A DNA stretch of 64,000 bases from Porcincola sp945869225 (lineage in GTDB: Bacteria; Bacillota; Clostridia; Lachnospirales; Lachnospiraceae): assembly GCF_052118625.1 (NCBI RefSeq), contig NZ_JBQKGW010000006.1, positions 62,001 through 126,000 on the forward strand, written 5' to 3'. Below the pieces are notes generated by a model, which searched no databases, was not told the DNA's origin, and was given only the letters and a program-made list of their open reading frames with translations. Positions 42,072 to 51,252 of this stretch are shown in pieces (the first letter of the stretch is position 1; the number at the start of each line of letters is the position of its first letter). The translations under genes were made by a program, and so were the position numbers.

Positions 42072-43639
42072 TTCTTTTTCTCCATCGCGCAGTCTGCAGC
42101 AAAATAAAAAGCCCCGTTCCAGTTAAAGCGTACCCTTTTCAGCAGAATTCTTTTTCCCTTCAGCTGGTGAGAAAGTTTTTCAGACAATTGCTCTTCCAGG
42201 CTCTTTGTGTAGTATTCTGTCACTTCATCAATGCATTCGGCCAGTCTGAACGGATTGATTCCATGAGATGGGGCATATTCTTTCATAAATGCAGGGGCTA
42301 CATTCGCCTGGCAGAGCCAGTCACAGATCAGCGCACGCGCCAAAAATGTGTCTGAACGTTCCTCCTGCTCCTCCATATTCTGAAAGCAGTGGTAATAGGC
42401 TGCTATCATTGTCTGGGCAATCACCACGCCATTCGTATTCTCAGCAGTATTCCAGCCTCCAAATGCCTGAATCAGCTGAAACGTACCATGCAGGCGGGCA
42501 TTGTCGCAGAAATCATTGTCGCATCCGTTCGATGTCGCCACATCTGAAACTCCGATTGCCTTCCCATAATGTGCATGAAAATACGCGATATAGCGTAATA
42601 GCTCCTCGGCATTCGTGTTATTCCTGGAGTTCACATTGCGGAGCAGCTGATCCGAGCTTTCAACCTGCTCTGTCCCGGCAGCATTCACAGCCAGCATACA
42701 GTCTGACTCTAAAGGATCTTCCGATACGATCCCGCCGGCAGAGAGAATCTGCCACTTCACGCTCTCACCAAGAGGTCTGTCTTCATACCGCGGGATGACA
42801 TATGGTCCGCGGACGGATGAATACCGGACATATACAGCCGGCTGGTAGTGATGCTTCAGGTTAAACACTCTTGCGAAAATTGTGCTTCCTGCTTCGTCCG
42901 CTCCTGGATATACAAAGACCCTGTTAAATAACGAGTATTCCCTGACCATCCTGAGGATTTCTGCCTGATCAAGGGCCGCGTACCCGAATTCGGACGTATC
43001 ATCCTTCGGTATTGTAAGAATATCAAAGATCCCTTCCCTGGTAAGCTTTACGCTCTCCATGTTCACCGCACGGTCTGTTCTACGACGTCTCAGGAAATCA
43101 AGCATGATGTCTTCCGGGATTTTCTCCTTCAGCATCTCTGCTTCCTGATCTTCCTCAGGCTTTGTCTTCCCCTGATTCTTTTTGTCAAGAAGATACGTAT
43201 ATCTCCAGATCGCGTACCCGTATTGCTCCCAATAATCCGGATCCTCCTGGGCGCTGTCATAGGCAGCAACCCGCGCCACCAGATTATAAGCATGGATATG
43301 GAGTGCCGGATTCATCCGCTTGAGCCTGCGGAAGGCTTCCATTCTCTCCATGCATGTTTCCTGTGAAAACTGATGGATTCGTGATCCGACAATATTACCG
43401 TATACCAGTGTGTCAACAGAAAGGATCGCGTACTCGCATTCCCTCGCATGCTCAAAAAGCCAGTCCCATAGCTTTTCGATGTCCGCCGGCTTTTTCAGCG
43501 CTCCCATCCATGCCCTGTCCGGTCTCAGCAGCTCCATATCGTCCGTCATCATACTCAGCTGGTATGGGAACTCATAGTTGCAGTCTCTGTCATCAAGCGG
43601 AACGTAAAGGACTTTCGTTTTTGCTATATCACCCATCAT
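42068..43639 (-). CDS. DUF4127 protein A
   Basis: A 523-residue DUF4127 protein, divergent from protein B but clearly homologous: VPLDDRDCNYEFPYQLS, SVDTLVYGNIVGSRIHQF, EDPDYWEQYGYAIW, PKDDTSEFGYAALDQAE, YPGADEAGSTIFARVF and FGGWNTAENTNG. The tandem ATG at 43639/43636 follows AAGGAT. It starts 4 bases after the permease stop, and its own stop overlaps the PIG-L start. Two unequal copies in one operon suggest two linked steps or a hetero-oligomer. The function is unknown. Confidence 0.82.
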   Translation of the reverse strand: MMGDIAKTKVLYVPLDDRDCNYEFPYQLSMMTDDMELLRPDRAWMGALKKPADIEKLWDWLFEHARECEYAILSVDTLVYGNIVGSRIHQFSQETCMERMEAFRRLKRMNPALHIHAYNLVARVAAYDSAQEDPDYWEQYGYAIWRYTYLLDKKNQGKTKPEEDQEAEMLKEKIPEDIMLDFLRRRRTDRAVNMESVKLTREGIFDILTIPKDDTSEFGYAALDQAEILRMVREYSLFNRVFVYPGADEAGSTIFARVFNLKHHYQPAVYVRYSSVRGPYVIPRYEDRPLGESVKWQILSAGGIVSEDPLESDCMLAVNAAGTEQVESSDQLLRNVNSRNNTNAEELLRYIAYFHAHYGKAIGVSDVATSNGCDNDFCDNARLHGTFQLIQAFGGWNTAENTNGVVIAQTMIAAYYHCFQNMEEQEERSDTFLARALICDWLCQANVAPAFMKEYAPSHGINPFRLAECIDEVTEYYTKSLEEQLSEKLSHQLKGKRILLKRVRFNWNGAFYFAADCAMEKKK

Positions 43640-43643
43640 GCCA

Positions 43644-44483
43644 TTATCCTTTCAGCCCTGAAGTTGAAATCCCTTCCATCAGATATTTCTGGCAGAACAA
43701 AAACACAACAAGAATCGGAATCATCAGCAGCGTCGCCGCAGCCATCATTCCTGCCCAGTCTACAGAATGCTCATTCATAAACGAGTAAAGCCCGAGTGAC
43801 AGCGTATAATGGTCGCTGTTGTTTGCATACAGCAAAGGCCCCAGGAAATCAGAGAATGTACTCATAAATGTAAAGATCGTAATGGTCGCAATGCCCGGAC
43901 GGGACAGTGGGAGGATAATCGTCCGGTAGATTTTCCACCTTCCTGCACCGTCAATTTCAGCTGCCTCCAGAAGCTCGTCTGGTATCGTCAGCATGAATTG
44001 TCTCAGGATAACGATATAAAACGGATATCCAAAAAAGGCCGGGATGATCAATGGCCAGAAGGTACCTACCAGATTCAGCTTCGTCCAGAATTTGTAAAGA
44101 GGGATCATCGTGACCGTATAGGGAATCATCAGGCTGGCCATAATGATGCTGAATATGATATTTCTCCCCTTCCATCTGATTTTTGCAAGCGAATAGGAGA
44201 TCATTGGCGTGCAGAAGACGGTTCCCAGCACATTCATCCCCGTAATCCACATTGTATTGCCGAAATACCTTCCATACGGCATCACGGAAAACACATTTTT
44301 AAAATTATCAAGAGTCGGATGGCGTGAGAAAAGTCCGAGCGATGTGTCAAAGATCTGATCATTGGAGCGGAACGATGCTGAAATCATGATCAGAATCGGA
44401 AATATATAGATGAGTGCCAGTAATGTGATCACGACAACCGGAAATACCCTGCTGAACCTTCCTTTAACGTTTCTTTCCCCCAT
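43644..44483 (-). CDS. Carbohydrate ABC transporter permease (MalG/UgpE type)
   Basis: A 279-residue inner-membrane permease with six helices. The EAA loop that contacts the ATPase reads LEAAEIDGAGRWKIYRTIIL (about residues 190-209). It starts 15 bases after the partner permease stop. No ABC ATPase gene is in the locus, so a shared MsmK-like ATPase encoded elsewhere is expected, as in many Firmicutes. Confidence 0.93.
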   Translation of the reverse strand: MGERNVKGRFSRVFPVVVITLLALIYIFPILIMISASFRSNDQIFDTSLGLFSRHPTLDNFKNVFSVMPYGRYFGNTMWITGMNVLGTVFCTPMISYSLAKIRWKGRNIIFSIIMASLMIPYTVTMIPLYKFWTKLNLVGTFWPLIIPAFFGYPFYIVILRQFMLTIPDELLEAAEIDGAGRWKIYRTIILPLSRPGIATITIFTFMSTFSDFLGPLLYANNSDHYTLSLGLYSFMNEHSVDWAGMMAAATLLMIPILVVFLFCQKYLMEGISTSGLKG

Positions 44484-44498
44484 CTGAACCGCCTCCTT

Positions 44499-45443
44499 TT
44501 ACTTTACATCCACGTATTTATCCGAGATTCTGATCAATACCAGCGTCAGGACAAATACAATGATAAAAAGAATCCATGCCATAGCAGAGGCTGTTCCCAT
44601 CTTCAGGCGGGCAAAAGCATTCTGGAACAGATATAACGGATACATGAGCAGGCTGTTCTTTTTTCCGGCTCCTACTCCGGCACTCAGGTTTCCTGACTGT
44701 GCGCTGCACAAAATATAGACCTGGGTAAAATACTGGAACCCATTGATAATGGCCAGAACGATTTGATACACAAGGACATGCGCAATCCCCGGAATGGTGA
44801 TATGCCAGAATTTCGTCCATGCACCGGCACCGTCCATTGAAGCCGATTCGTATAATTCCGGCGGGACATCTCCCATAGATGCAAGCAATATCACAACGGT
44901 TGTCCCAACTCCCCAGCATGTCATAATAACCAGTGCCGGCTTTGTCCATGTCGGATTGCCCAGCCAGTTGATCGCCGGGATCCCAAACAAACTCAGAAAA
45001 CGGTTCAGATACCCACTGATCGGATCGAGAACCAATAACCAGATCATTGTTGATGCTACAACCGGAAAAATAGATGGGAGGAAAAAGACAGATCTGTAAA
45101 ACGCTTTTCCTCTCTTAACAGCCTTGAGCAATGCTGCAAGAAGCAGCGAAAGAATAATGGTAGCAGGAACTGAAATGGCCACATAGACCAGCGTATTATT
45201 CAGACTCTTCCAGAATAGTCGGTCCTTCATCAGCATTCGGTAATTCTTCAGTCCGACCCATACCGGATCCTTGATTGCGCTGAAATTCGTAAAGCTGTAA
45301 TACGCAGACATGATGATCGGATACAGGCTGAATATGAGAAATCCCAGAATCCATGGAAGCGCAAATAACAATCCATCCCGATTTGCCTGTTTTTCCCGGG
45401 GACTCCAGGTTCTTTTCCCATCATGTTTCTTCAACTTTCTCAT
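44499..45443 (-). CDS. Carbohydrate ABC transporter permease (MalF/UgpA type)
   Basis: A 314-residue permease. The ATG at 45443 follows AAGGGGG and is preferred to an in-frame start 11 codons upstream. It has an N-terminal cytosolic tail, six helices, and the EAA loop ELYESASMDGAGAWTKFWHI with ITIPG after it. It pairs with the next permease to form the channel. It is separated from the binding-protein gene by a 33-bp palindrome that may set their relative expression. Confidence 0.93.
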   Translation of the reverse strand: MRKLKKHDGKRTWSPREKQANRDGLLFALPWILGFLIFSLYPIIMSAYYSFTNFSAIKDPVWVGLKNYRMLMKDRLFWKSLNNTLVYVAISVPATIILSLLLAALLKAVKRGKAFYRSVFFLPSIFPVVASTMIWLLVLDPISGYLNRFLSLFGIPAINWLGNPTWTKPALVIMTCWGVGTTVVILLASMGDVPPELYESASMDGAGAWTKFWHITIPGIAHVLVYQIVLAIINGFQYFTQVYILCSAQSGNLSAGVGAGKKNSLLMYPLYLFQNAFARLKMGTASAMAWILFIIVFVLTLVLIRISDKYVDVK

Positions 45444-45463
45444 CCACGCATCCCCCTTATACA

Positions 45464-45496
45464 ACACAGGGGGCAAATCAGATTTGCCCCCTGTGT
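45464..45496 (-). repeat. 33-bp palindrome between binding-protein and permease genes
   Basis: ACACAGGGGGCAAATC (45464-45479), one central A, then the exact complement to 45496. No T-run follows on the minus strand, so it would act as an mRNA stem that protects the upstream binding-protein message or causes partial termination. Confidence 0.8.
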
Positions 45497-45534
45497 CCTG
45501 TTATCAGATTATTTCTGCCCCTCCCTGAGTTGAA

Positions 45535-46821
45535 TCACTCCAACCCAGAAGCAGTATCAGCAGCCTCCTGAATCGCATCGTCTGCGCTTCCGCCGAGAAC
45601 CACAGAATCAACGGCATTCGTGAGCGTGACATCCAGATCACTACCATCAAGAATATTCGGCATCGCCACAAGGCTGGACTCCGAAAGCGCTTTCAGATAA
45701 ACGTCATAGGACGCGGATGCCTTTATCACATCCTGATCCTTTAACAGAGATTTCAGTGCCGGTAAATCTCCTTTTAAGGTGACAAACATCTTTGCTCCAT
45801 CTCCCATGGTGATATATTTCAGAAAATCCCACGCTCCATCAGGATTAGAAGCTGTTGTCGGAATATAGAAATTAGATGTCGCGATGTAATTATATGTCTT
45901 GTCCCCCTCCGACTCATAGGAAGGAAGCATTGCAAGTCCAAAGTTTACACCGGAATCCTCTGCCATCTTGTAAAACCATGGTCCATCGATCCGCAGAGCT
46001 TCCTTTCCGGACAGGAACGGATCCTGCGCGGAATTGACTTTTGCCTGTCCGGAAGTGACAAAACTGTTGACCGCATCGGAACCGAACTCTTTTACATAGC
46101 TTTCCAGCCAGCTCAGCGCCTTTCGAAAGCCCTCATTGTCAATCTCAAGATCTCCCGGCGTACCGAATGTACTTCCATCCGCGAAAGTCATGCATTCCCA
46201 CCAGTATGAATTTGGAACAAGCGGAGCACCAAGCTGGGTCACTTCACCGTCCTCCACTGTCGTGAGTTTGGATGACATCTCCTGAAGCTCTTCCATCGTC
46301 TTTGGAGGCGCGTCATAGCCTCCGGCTTTTAAAAGATCCTTGTTATAGTAAAGTGCGTCAACATTCGCACTAATCGGAAAAGCATACGTCTTATCCTGAT
46401 AGACCTGCTCATCCATCGTTCCATCAACAAAAACGTCCTCAGGATTGATTCCATCCTTCTCGATATAATCATCGAGCGGCATCGCTATATTCTGCTCCGC
46501 ATAATTGGGAATGCTTGTACCAAAGTCATCCGTAATATCCGGACCATTTCCTCCGGATATACCTGTAATGACTTTCTGCTGATCCGGGGTGCTCAGGCCG
46601 ACTACCTGATACTTATCCTGACTGGCATTGTAAGCGTCGATAATCTGTTCGATATAAGATGCCTCATCTCCGCCCCAGAGGTACCAGAAATTCACAGTCT
46701 CCCTGTCCCCTGTCTGTTCTTTTTCCGTCGATGCGGCATATGTCATGTTTGTGGATCCTGCCATCATGCTGCACATCAATACTGCTGTGAGTCCTGCACT
46801 GAATGCTTTTTTCCCTTTCAT
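45535..46821 (-). CDS. Sugar ABC transporter substrate-binding protein
   Basis: A 428-residue extracellular family 1 solute-binding protein for a carbohydrate. The ATG at 46821 follows TTGGAGG. Residues 1-33 are a signal peptide ending near TYA-AST. No usable lipobox is present: the only early cysteine lies in VLMCSMM, without the small residue needed before it. The mature part starts VNFWYLWGGDEASYIEQIID and has the family's GPDITDDFGTSIPNYAEQN and DGAWDFLKYIT segments. The usual Gram-positive anchor seems missing, so it may be held by the uncleaved signal or released. Confidence 0.9.
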   Translation of the reverse strand: MKGKKAFSAGLTAVLMCSMMAGSTNMTYAASTEKEQTGDRETVNFWYLWGGDEASYIEQIIDAYNASQDKYQVVGLSTPDQQKVITGISGGNGPDITDDFGTSIPNYAEQNIAMPLDDYIEKDGINPEDVFVDGTMDEQVYQDKTYAFPISANVDALYYNKDLLKAGGYDAPPKTMEELQEMSSKLTTVEDGEVTQLGAPLVPNSYWWECMTFADGSTFGTPGDLEIDNEGFRKALSWLESYVKEFGSDAVNSFVTSGQAKVNSAQDPFLSGKEALRIDGPWFYKMAEDSGVNFGLAMLPSYESEGDKTYNYIATSNFYIPTTASNPDGAWDFLKYITMGDGAKMFVTLKGDLPALKSLLKDQDVIKASASYDVYLKALSESSLVAMPNILDGSDLDVTLTNAVDSVVLGGSADDAIQEAADTASGLE

Positions 46822-46856
46822 GACTACCTCCAATCCGGCTCTGATTTCCCCACGAG

Positions 46857-46881
46857 TCCCGCTGGAATCATTCCAGCGGGA
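46857..46881. repeat. 25-bp palindrome in the binding-protein leader
   Basis: TCCCGCTGGAAT (46857-46868), central C, then the exact complement to 46881. It lies 36 bases before the binding-protein start and about 70 bases downstream of the promoter; either an operator or an mRNA stem. Confidence 0.6.
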
Positions 46882-46951
46882 ACACCATCCTCTTGAGATG
46901 CTATCAAATTCAGTCTCGTATTATCAGCTATCAGCATCTTCGGATGGGTTA

Positions 46952-46980
46952 ATTTTATATTTTTACTATTTTTTACGCAA
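46952..46980 (-). promoter_or_regulatory. Promoter of the ABC/DUF4127 operon
   Basis: On the minus strand TTGCGT (46975-46980), 17 bases, TAAAAT (46952-46957), in an AT-rich patch. It separates the operon from the GH38 gene, whose terminator lies just upstream. Confidence 0.55.
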
Positions 46981-47073
46981 GTTATACATTAATTTATGAA
47001 AGTAGATTCCTTATCACGCATTTTTCAAATGCTTTCTGCAATCGTATTTGAAAGTGCTGCCCAAAATCGTGTG

Positions 47074-47107
47074 AAAAAGGAAGGCCTTTTTTCAGCCTTC
47101 CCTTTTT
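47074..47107 (-). terminator. Terminator of the GH38 gene
   Basis: AAAAAGGAAGGC (47074-47085) pairs with GCCTTCCCTTTTT (47095-47107). On the minus strand the stem ends in CTTTTT. It lies 31 bases after the GH38 stop. Confidence 0.75.
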
Positions 47108-47137
47108 CGAACCGTTCTGTGCAATACTCGCTTTTGC

Positions 47138-50100
47138 TCAGCCCAGTCTGATCTTGAGTGTGACGATCTGGTAAGGACGAATCTGGAAATGAATCTGTCT
47201 TCCATCTGTCTGAACTGTCTGGTCCTCTTCCTCCATAATGTTGCAGAAGGAAGCCGACTGGATCTGCGCGCCTGCTGTCAGGGTAACATCACTTCTCCGG
47301 TTCCAGCACTCATACATCCTCACGATGACCGCATCCGAATCCTCCGCCTTCTTGACCGCTTCTATGACGACATTCTCCTGATCGACAGAGAACAGTGAGA
47401 ATGAATCTGGAAGGCTTCCTCCCCCGGCTTCCCTGGCCACCGCTTTCATCGGGTTATTCAGCTCATATGCCTGTGCCACTGTCCCTGCTTCTCTCCAGTC
47501 ACCCTGATGAGGGAAGATCGAGTAGGTAAAGGTATGATGTTCCTTATCTGCATCCGGATTCGGATACAGCGGTGACTTCAGCATCGTCAGTCCGACATCC
47601 GTCCCGCGGACAGAAACGCCAAATTTACAATCATTCAGGAAACTGACGCCGTACCCATCTTCCCCGACATCCAGCCACTTGTGGTGACAGACCTCAAACT
47701 TTGACCAGTCCCAGGAGGTATTGTCCGTCGTACTGCGCGTCACATTTCCATACTGGATATCGAAGGTTGCACTCGATGTGTGGACATCGACAGGGAAGTG
47801 ATCTTTCAGCATGATCAGGTGCTGCTTCCAGTCAATCTCATTGCGGATATCTACCCGGTCCAGATCGTGGTAGATACTGATATACTGAACGATTGTGGAT
47901 TCCAGATACTTCCGTTCAATCCGCACCGTCGCCCTGACCGGTCCTGTCTCCACAACCCGAAGACTCTCGAGCTGATCGACTTCCCATGATTTTTCCGTAT
48001 AATAGTTGTTGATATCCCAGGCGTCAAAATTATGTGGCCTGTCTTCATAGCTGACGATGACATTCCCCGGCTTTCCATCCTTCAGAATCTCTCGTTTCGC
48101 CCGCTTGTCGTAGAGATGTGCAAACTGTCCCTTCTCATTGAACTCGATCCGGAAGAAATCGTTCTCCATGCAGGTTGTATCTACGTGCAGAGAAGTCTTC
48201 TCTTCGGCCTTCCTGCCCTCTTTTTGCCCTGTCTGGATCACCCGGAAGGTCTCATATCCCTTCTGTGGAACATGGTTCACATATGACAACCAGCCATCTT
48301 CCGTCTTCTGAACTGCCAAAAGGCGTCCATCCTGCCCCTCAAGATTAAAAACAGACCCTTCTGCGTCACCAGCCATGCCTATGCGCGGCATCCGGAATGT
48401 TACAAGTCCATCCTTTGACACCGAATTCGGGTTAAAGATCACAACACTTCCGGCGACAGTCTTTACCTGAGAGGCGATATCTCCCAGCGACCTGTTCTGA
48501 AGTGTTTGATTCAGCGCGAATATCTTCTCATACTCTGCCTTTGAATCCTCATAAACCTCTTTGATCGCTGAGCCTGGGAGAATGTCATGGAACTGATTTC
48601 TTAAAATCACGATCCAGGCTTCATGGAGCTCCTTGTCCGGAGAATCCGCTCCTGTCAGCAGATTGTCAAGGATAGCGTACGTCTCCTCATCCTGAAAGGC
48701 AAGCTCTGCCTTCCGGTTGAAGCGCTTGTTTCGTGCCATCGTCGTGTAGGTTCCGCGATGATACTCCAGATACAGTTCGCCCACCCAGGACGGGAGATAC
48801 TTGCTGTCCTTCGTATCCGCCTCCAGCTTTTTGAAGAAGTCAAGCGCCGTCGAAGGCCTGGTCACAGGAAGTCCCGGAATCCCCCGGCTCATGCGTCTTT
48901 GATTCTCCAGCTGCTCGCTTGTCGGGCCTCCTCCTCCGTCTCCGAAGCCATAGCTGCAGAGAACCTCCCTGTTCAGATCCTTGTTCGAATACCGTGCCCA
49001 GGCTCCCTTCATCTGACTCGGGTTCAGATAACCGTTATATGTAGTAAAGTGCTCGGTCTCTGTTCCATTCTCCACGACAGCCTTATGGTAGTCTCTTGTC
49101 GGTATAAAGTGCGTCAGCGTCTTTGTCCCATCGATTCCTTCCCACAGGAAGGTGTCATAAGGTATCTTGTTGGTCTCGTTCCAGCTGATCTTTGTCGTCA
49201 TGAAGTAACGGATTCCGCTCAGCTTCATAATCTGCGGCAGTGCCGCGGAATAACCAAAGACATCCGGGAGCCACAGAATCTGGTTGTCCTTTCCAAATTC
49301 CTTCCTGAAGAACCGTTTTCCATACAAAAACTGTCTGGATAGCGCCTCCCCGGAAGCCAGATTGCAGTCAGCCTCAACCCACATGCCGCCTTCCACTTCC
49401 CAGCGGCCTTCCTTCACGCGCTGCCTGATCCCTTCATAGACATCCGGCGCATTTTCTTTCACATACTCGTACAACTGCGGCTGGCTGGACATAAAGATGT
49501 ATTCCGGATACCTGCGCATCAGTTCCAGTACGGTTGAAAAACTCCGGACTGCCTTGTCCTTTGTCACACTCAGTGTCCAAAGCCAGGCGCAGTCGATGTG
49601 CGTGTGACCGACACAGCAGACAAGCGGAGCGTCTTCCTTCCCGCAGTATTTGTCATAGAATTCTTCCGTTATATACGCCTGCGCCCTCTCCAGACTTGCA
49701 TAGTAGGCTTCCGACCCTTCCTCACGCATATCCAGGAGGTTCAGGGAATCATTCAGTGCCTGGATGATCCGGATGTAGTCTGTGTCCTCCGGATCCAGAA
49801 GCCTTGCTGTATCATAGGGCACTGCCAGATCGTAGTAGTACTTCTCGGTCGCCCGGTCGAGCACCTTCATCGCGGTATCCAGTAACAGATGGAAATTTCC
49901 GTCCCCGGTATATGCGGACAGAATCACCCGGTAAGCTCTTCCCGCTTCCGCCTTCTCTGTCAGGACAATTTCCCTGTGATTGACATCCAGGCCCTGAATC
50001 CGTTTTCCGTCCACGAAGATGGAAAACTGGGGATTTGTCGCATCCCAGCCTCCTTCCGCACCAGTCTTCACCTCATAAACGACGCACTTCCCGTCAAATT

Positions 50101-50326
50101 CCTCTGGAATTGTCAGGATCGTTTCAAACCAGTAATACTCCCGGTCACCGCCCCAGATCTCTCCTCTGTGAAACGGCTTCCAGGCAGACGTATCAATGTG
50201 CTCAATATCTGTGAAGCGTTCAGAACTCCTGATCATCCGGAAGTCCGATACTGGTACACTTTCCGGATAGATTCTGTCCTGGAGGTACTCCAGCATCTTC
50301 CCGATGCGTTCCTTGATAAAATGCAT
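47138..50326 (-). CDS. Alpha-mannosidase, GH38 family
   Basis: A 1062-residue cytosolic glycoside hydrolase, no signal peptide, AAAAAGGAGGAG before the ATG. The N-terminal 230 residues form the beta-sandwich entry domain. The catalytic part has GHTHIDCAWLW (zinc ligands His241 and Asp245-region) and WLPDVFGYSAALPQIM, with the nucleophile Asp355. The middle three-helix domain and the C-terminal beta domains follow. GH38 bacterial enzymes trim alpha-mannosides, including N-glycan-derived oligosaccharides after import. The sugar importer operon downstream supports this. It has its own terminator. Confidence 0.93.
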   Translation of the reverse strand: MHFIKERIGKMLEYLQDRIYPESVPVSDFRMIRSSERFTDIEHIDTSAWKPFHRGEIWGGDREYYWFETILTIPEEFDGKCVVYEVKTGAEGGWDATNPQFSIFVDGKRIQGLDVNHREIVLTEKAEAGRAYRVILSAYTGDGNFHLLLDTAMKVLDRATEKYYYDLAVPYDTARLLDPEDTDYIRIIQALNDSLNLLDMREEGSEAYYASLERAQAYITEEFYDKYCGKEDAPLVCCVGHTHIDCAWLWTLSVTKDKAVRSFSTVLELMRRYPEYIFMSSQPQLYEYVKENAPDVYEGIRQRVKEGRWEVEGGMWVEADCNLASGEALSRQFLYGKRFFRKEFGKDNQILWLPDVFGYSAALPQIMKLSGIRYFMTTKISWNETNKIPYDTFLWEGIDGTKTLTHFIPTRDYHKAVVENGTETEHFTTYNGYLNPSQMKGAWARYSNKDLNREVLCSYGFGDGGGGPTSEQLENQRRMSRGIPGLPVTRPSTALDFFKKLEADTKDSKYLPSWVGELYLEYHRGTYTTMARNKRFNRKAELAFQDEETYAILDNLLTGADSPDKELHEAWIVILRNQFHDILPGSAIKEVYEDSKAEYEKIFALNQTLQNRSLGDIASQVKTVAGSVVIFNPNSVSKDGLVTFRMPRIGMAGDAEGSVFNLEGQDGRLLAVQKTEDGWLSYVNHVPQKGYETFRVIQTGQKEGRKAEEKTSLHVDTTCMENDFFRIEFNEKGQFAHLYDKRAKREILKDGKPGNVIVSYEDRPHNFDAWDINNYYTEKSWEVDQLESLRVVETGPVRATVRIERKYLESTIVQYISIYHDLDRVDIRNEIDWKQHLIMLKDHFPVDVHTSSATFDIQYGNVTRSTTDNTSWDWSKFEVCHHKWLDVGEDGYGVSFLNDCKFGVSVRGTDVGLTMLKSPLYPNPDADKEHHTFTYSIFPHQGDWREAGTVAQAYELNNPMKAVAREAGGGSLPDSFSLFSVDQENVVIEAVKKAEDSDAVIVRMYECWNRRSDVTLTAGAQIQSASFCNIMEEEDQTVQTDGRQIHFQIRPYQIVTLKIRLG

Positions 50327-50424
50327 AACACTCCTCCTTTTTGTTCTTTACTGTAAACAGAGTGTATGTTGGTCTTCAGCCTTTATCTGCTCCGCCCATC
50401 GTAAAACCCTTACATGTAATTTCT

Positions 50425-51252
50425 TCACCCCCACGGGTTCCAGAACCTGCTGCCGTCCCTGAAGGTGAACCACAGCGCCCATGCGCAGAACGCGCCGCTG
50501 ATGATCAGCACGATATAATCCGCCGTCTGAAACTTCCGGTATGCATACCAGGATCTCTTTTTCTTCTTGCCAAATCCGCGCAGTTCCATAGCATTGGAGA
50601 CAATGTTAATCTTCTCCATTGCGGAAAACAGCAGCGGAAAGATGATGCTCGATGTTCGCTTGATCCGCTCGGAAAGCTTTGCCTTCTTGCTCATTTCGAT
50701 ACCGCGCGCCTGCTGCGCGTTGCGGATGCGGCGGTAGTCGCCCTGGACATCCGGAATGTACCGCAGCGCAATTGCGACGGAGTACGCAACAGTATAGGGA
50801 ATGCCGATCGTATTCATCGATGCGGCGAACTCACTTGGATCAGTCGTGACCAGAAAGATGAAGATCGCCGGCGTAACCGTAAAATACTTGATCACAACAT
50901 TGAACAGGTAGAACAGCTCCTCGCGCGTGACTGCATGTCCCGGCAGAAAGGATGCCAGAATCGTCTTTGATCCGTAGATCGAGCATCCCTGGTACGGAGA
51001 AATGATAAAAATGGCCACGACGTTCAGGATCATGAAGAACATGACGATTTTGAAGACAGCACTGATCTGCCGCCATTCCGTCTTGGACAAGGCAAAGAGT
51101 GTGACCGTGACAGCGATCATGATCAGAAGAATCCTTGTATCATACGTCATAGCGCTTGTCACGCACCAGAGCAGAAAAAAGATCAGCTTGGTGCTGCCCG
51201 ACAGCCGGTGGATCCATGTTCCTTTGTCTGTATAGCTGAGCAGCTTTGTCAT
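50425..51252 (-). CDS. ECF transporter T component
   Basis: A 275-residue EcfT scaffold protein with about five or six helices and the two cytosolic coupling-helix motifs AQQARGIEM (about 185-193) and AMELRGFGKK, whose Ala-Arg-Gly / Leu-Arg-Gly triplets contact the ATPase. Its ATG overlaps the ATPase stop by 4 bases. It works with the fused ATPase upstream and the divergent S gene at 53239. Confidence 0.92.
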   Translation of the reverse strand: MTKLLSYTDKGTWIHRLSGSTKLIFFLLWCVTSAMTYDTRILLIMIAVTVTLFALSKTEWRQISAVFKIVMFFMILNVVAIFIISPYQGCSIYGSKTILASFLPGHAVTREELFYLFNVVIKYFTVTPAIFIFLVTTDPSEFAASMNTIGIPYTVAYSVAIALRYIPDVQGDYRRIRNAQQARGIEMSKKAKLSERIKRTSSIIFPLLFSAMEKINIVSNAMELRGFGKKKKRSWYAYRKFQTADYIVLIISGAFCAWALWFTFRDGSRFWNPWG

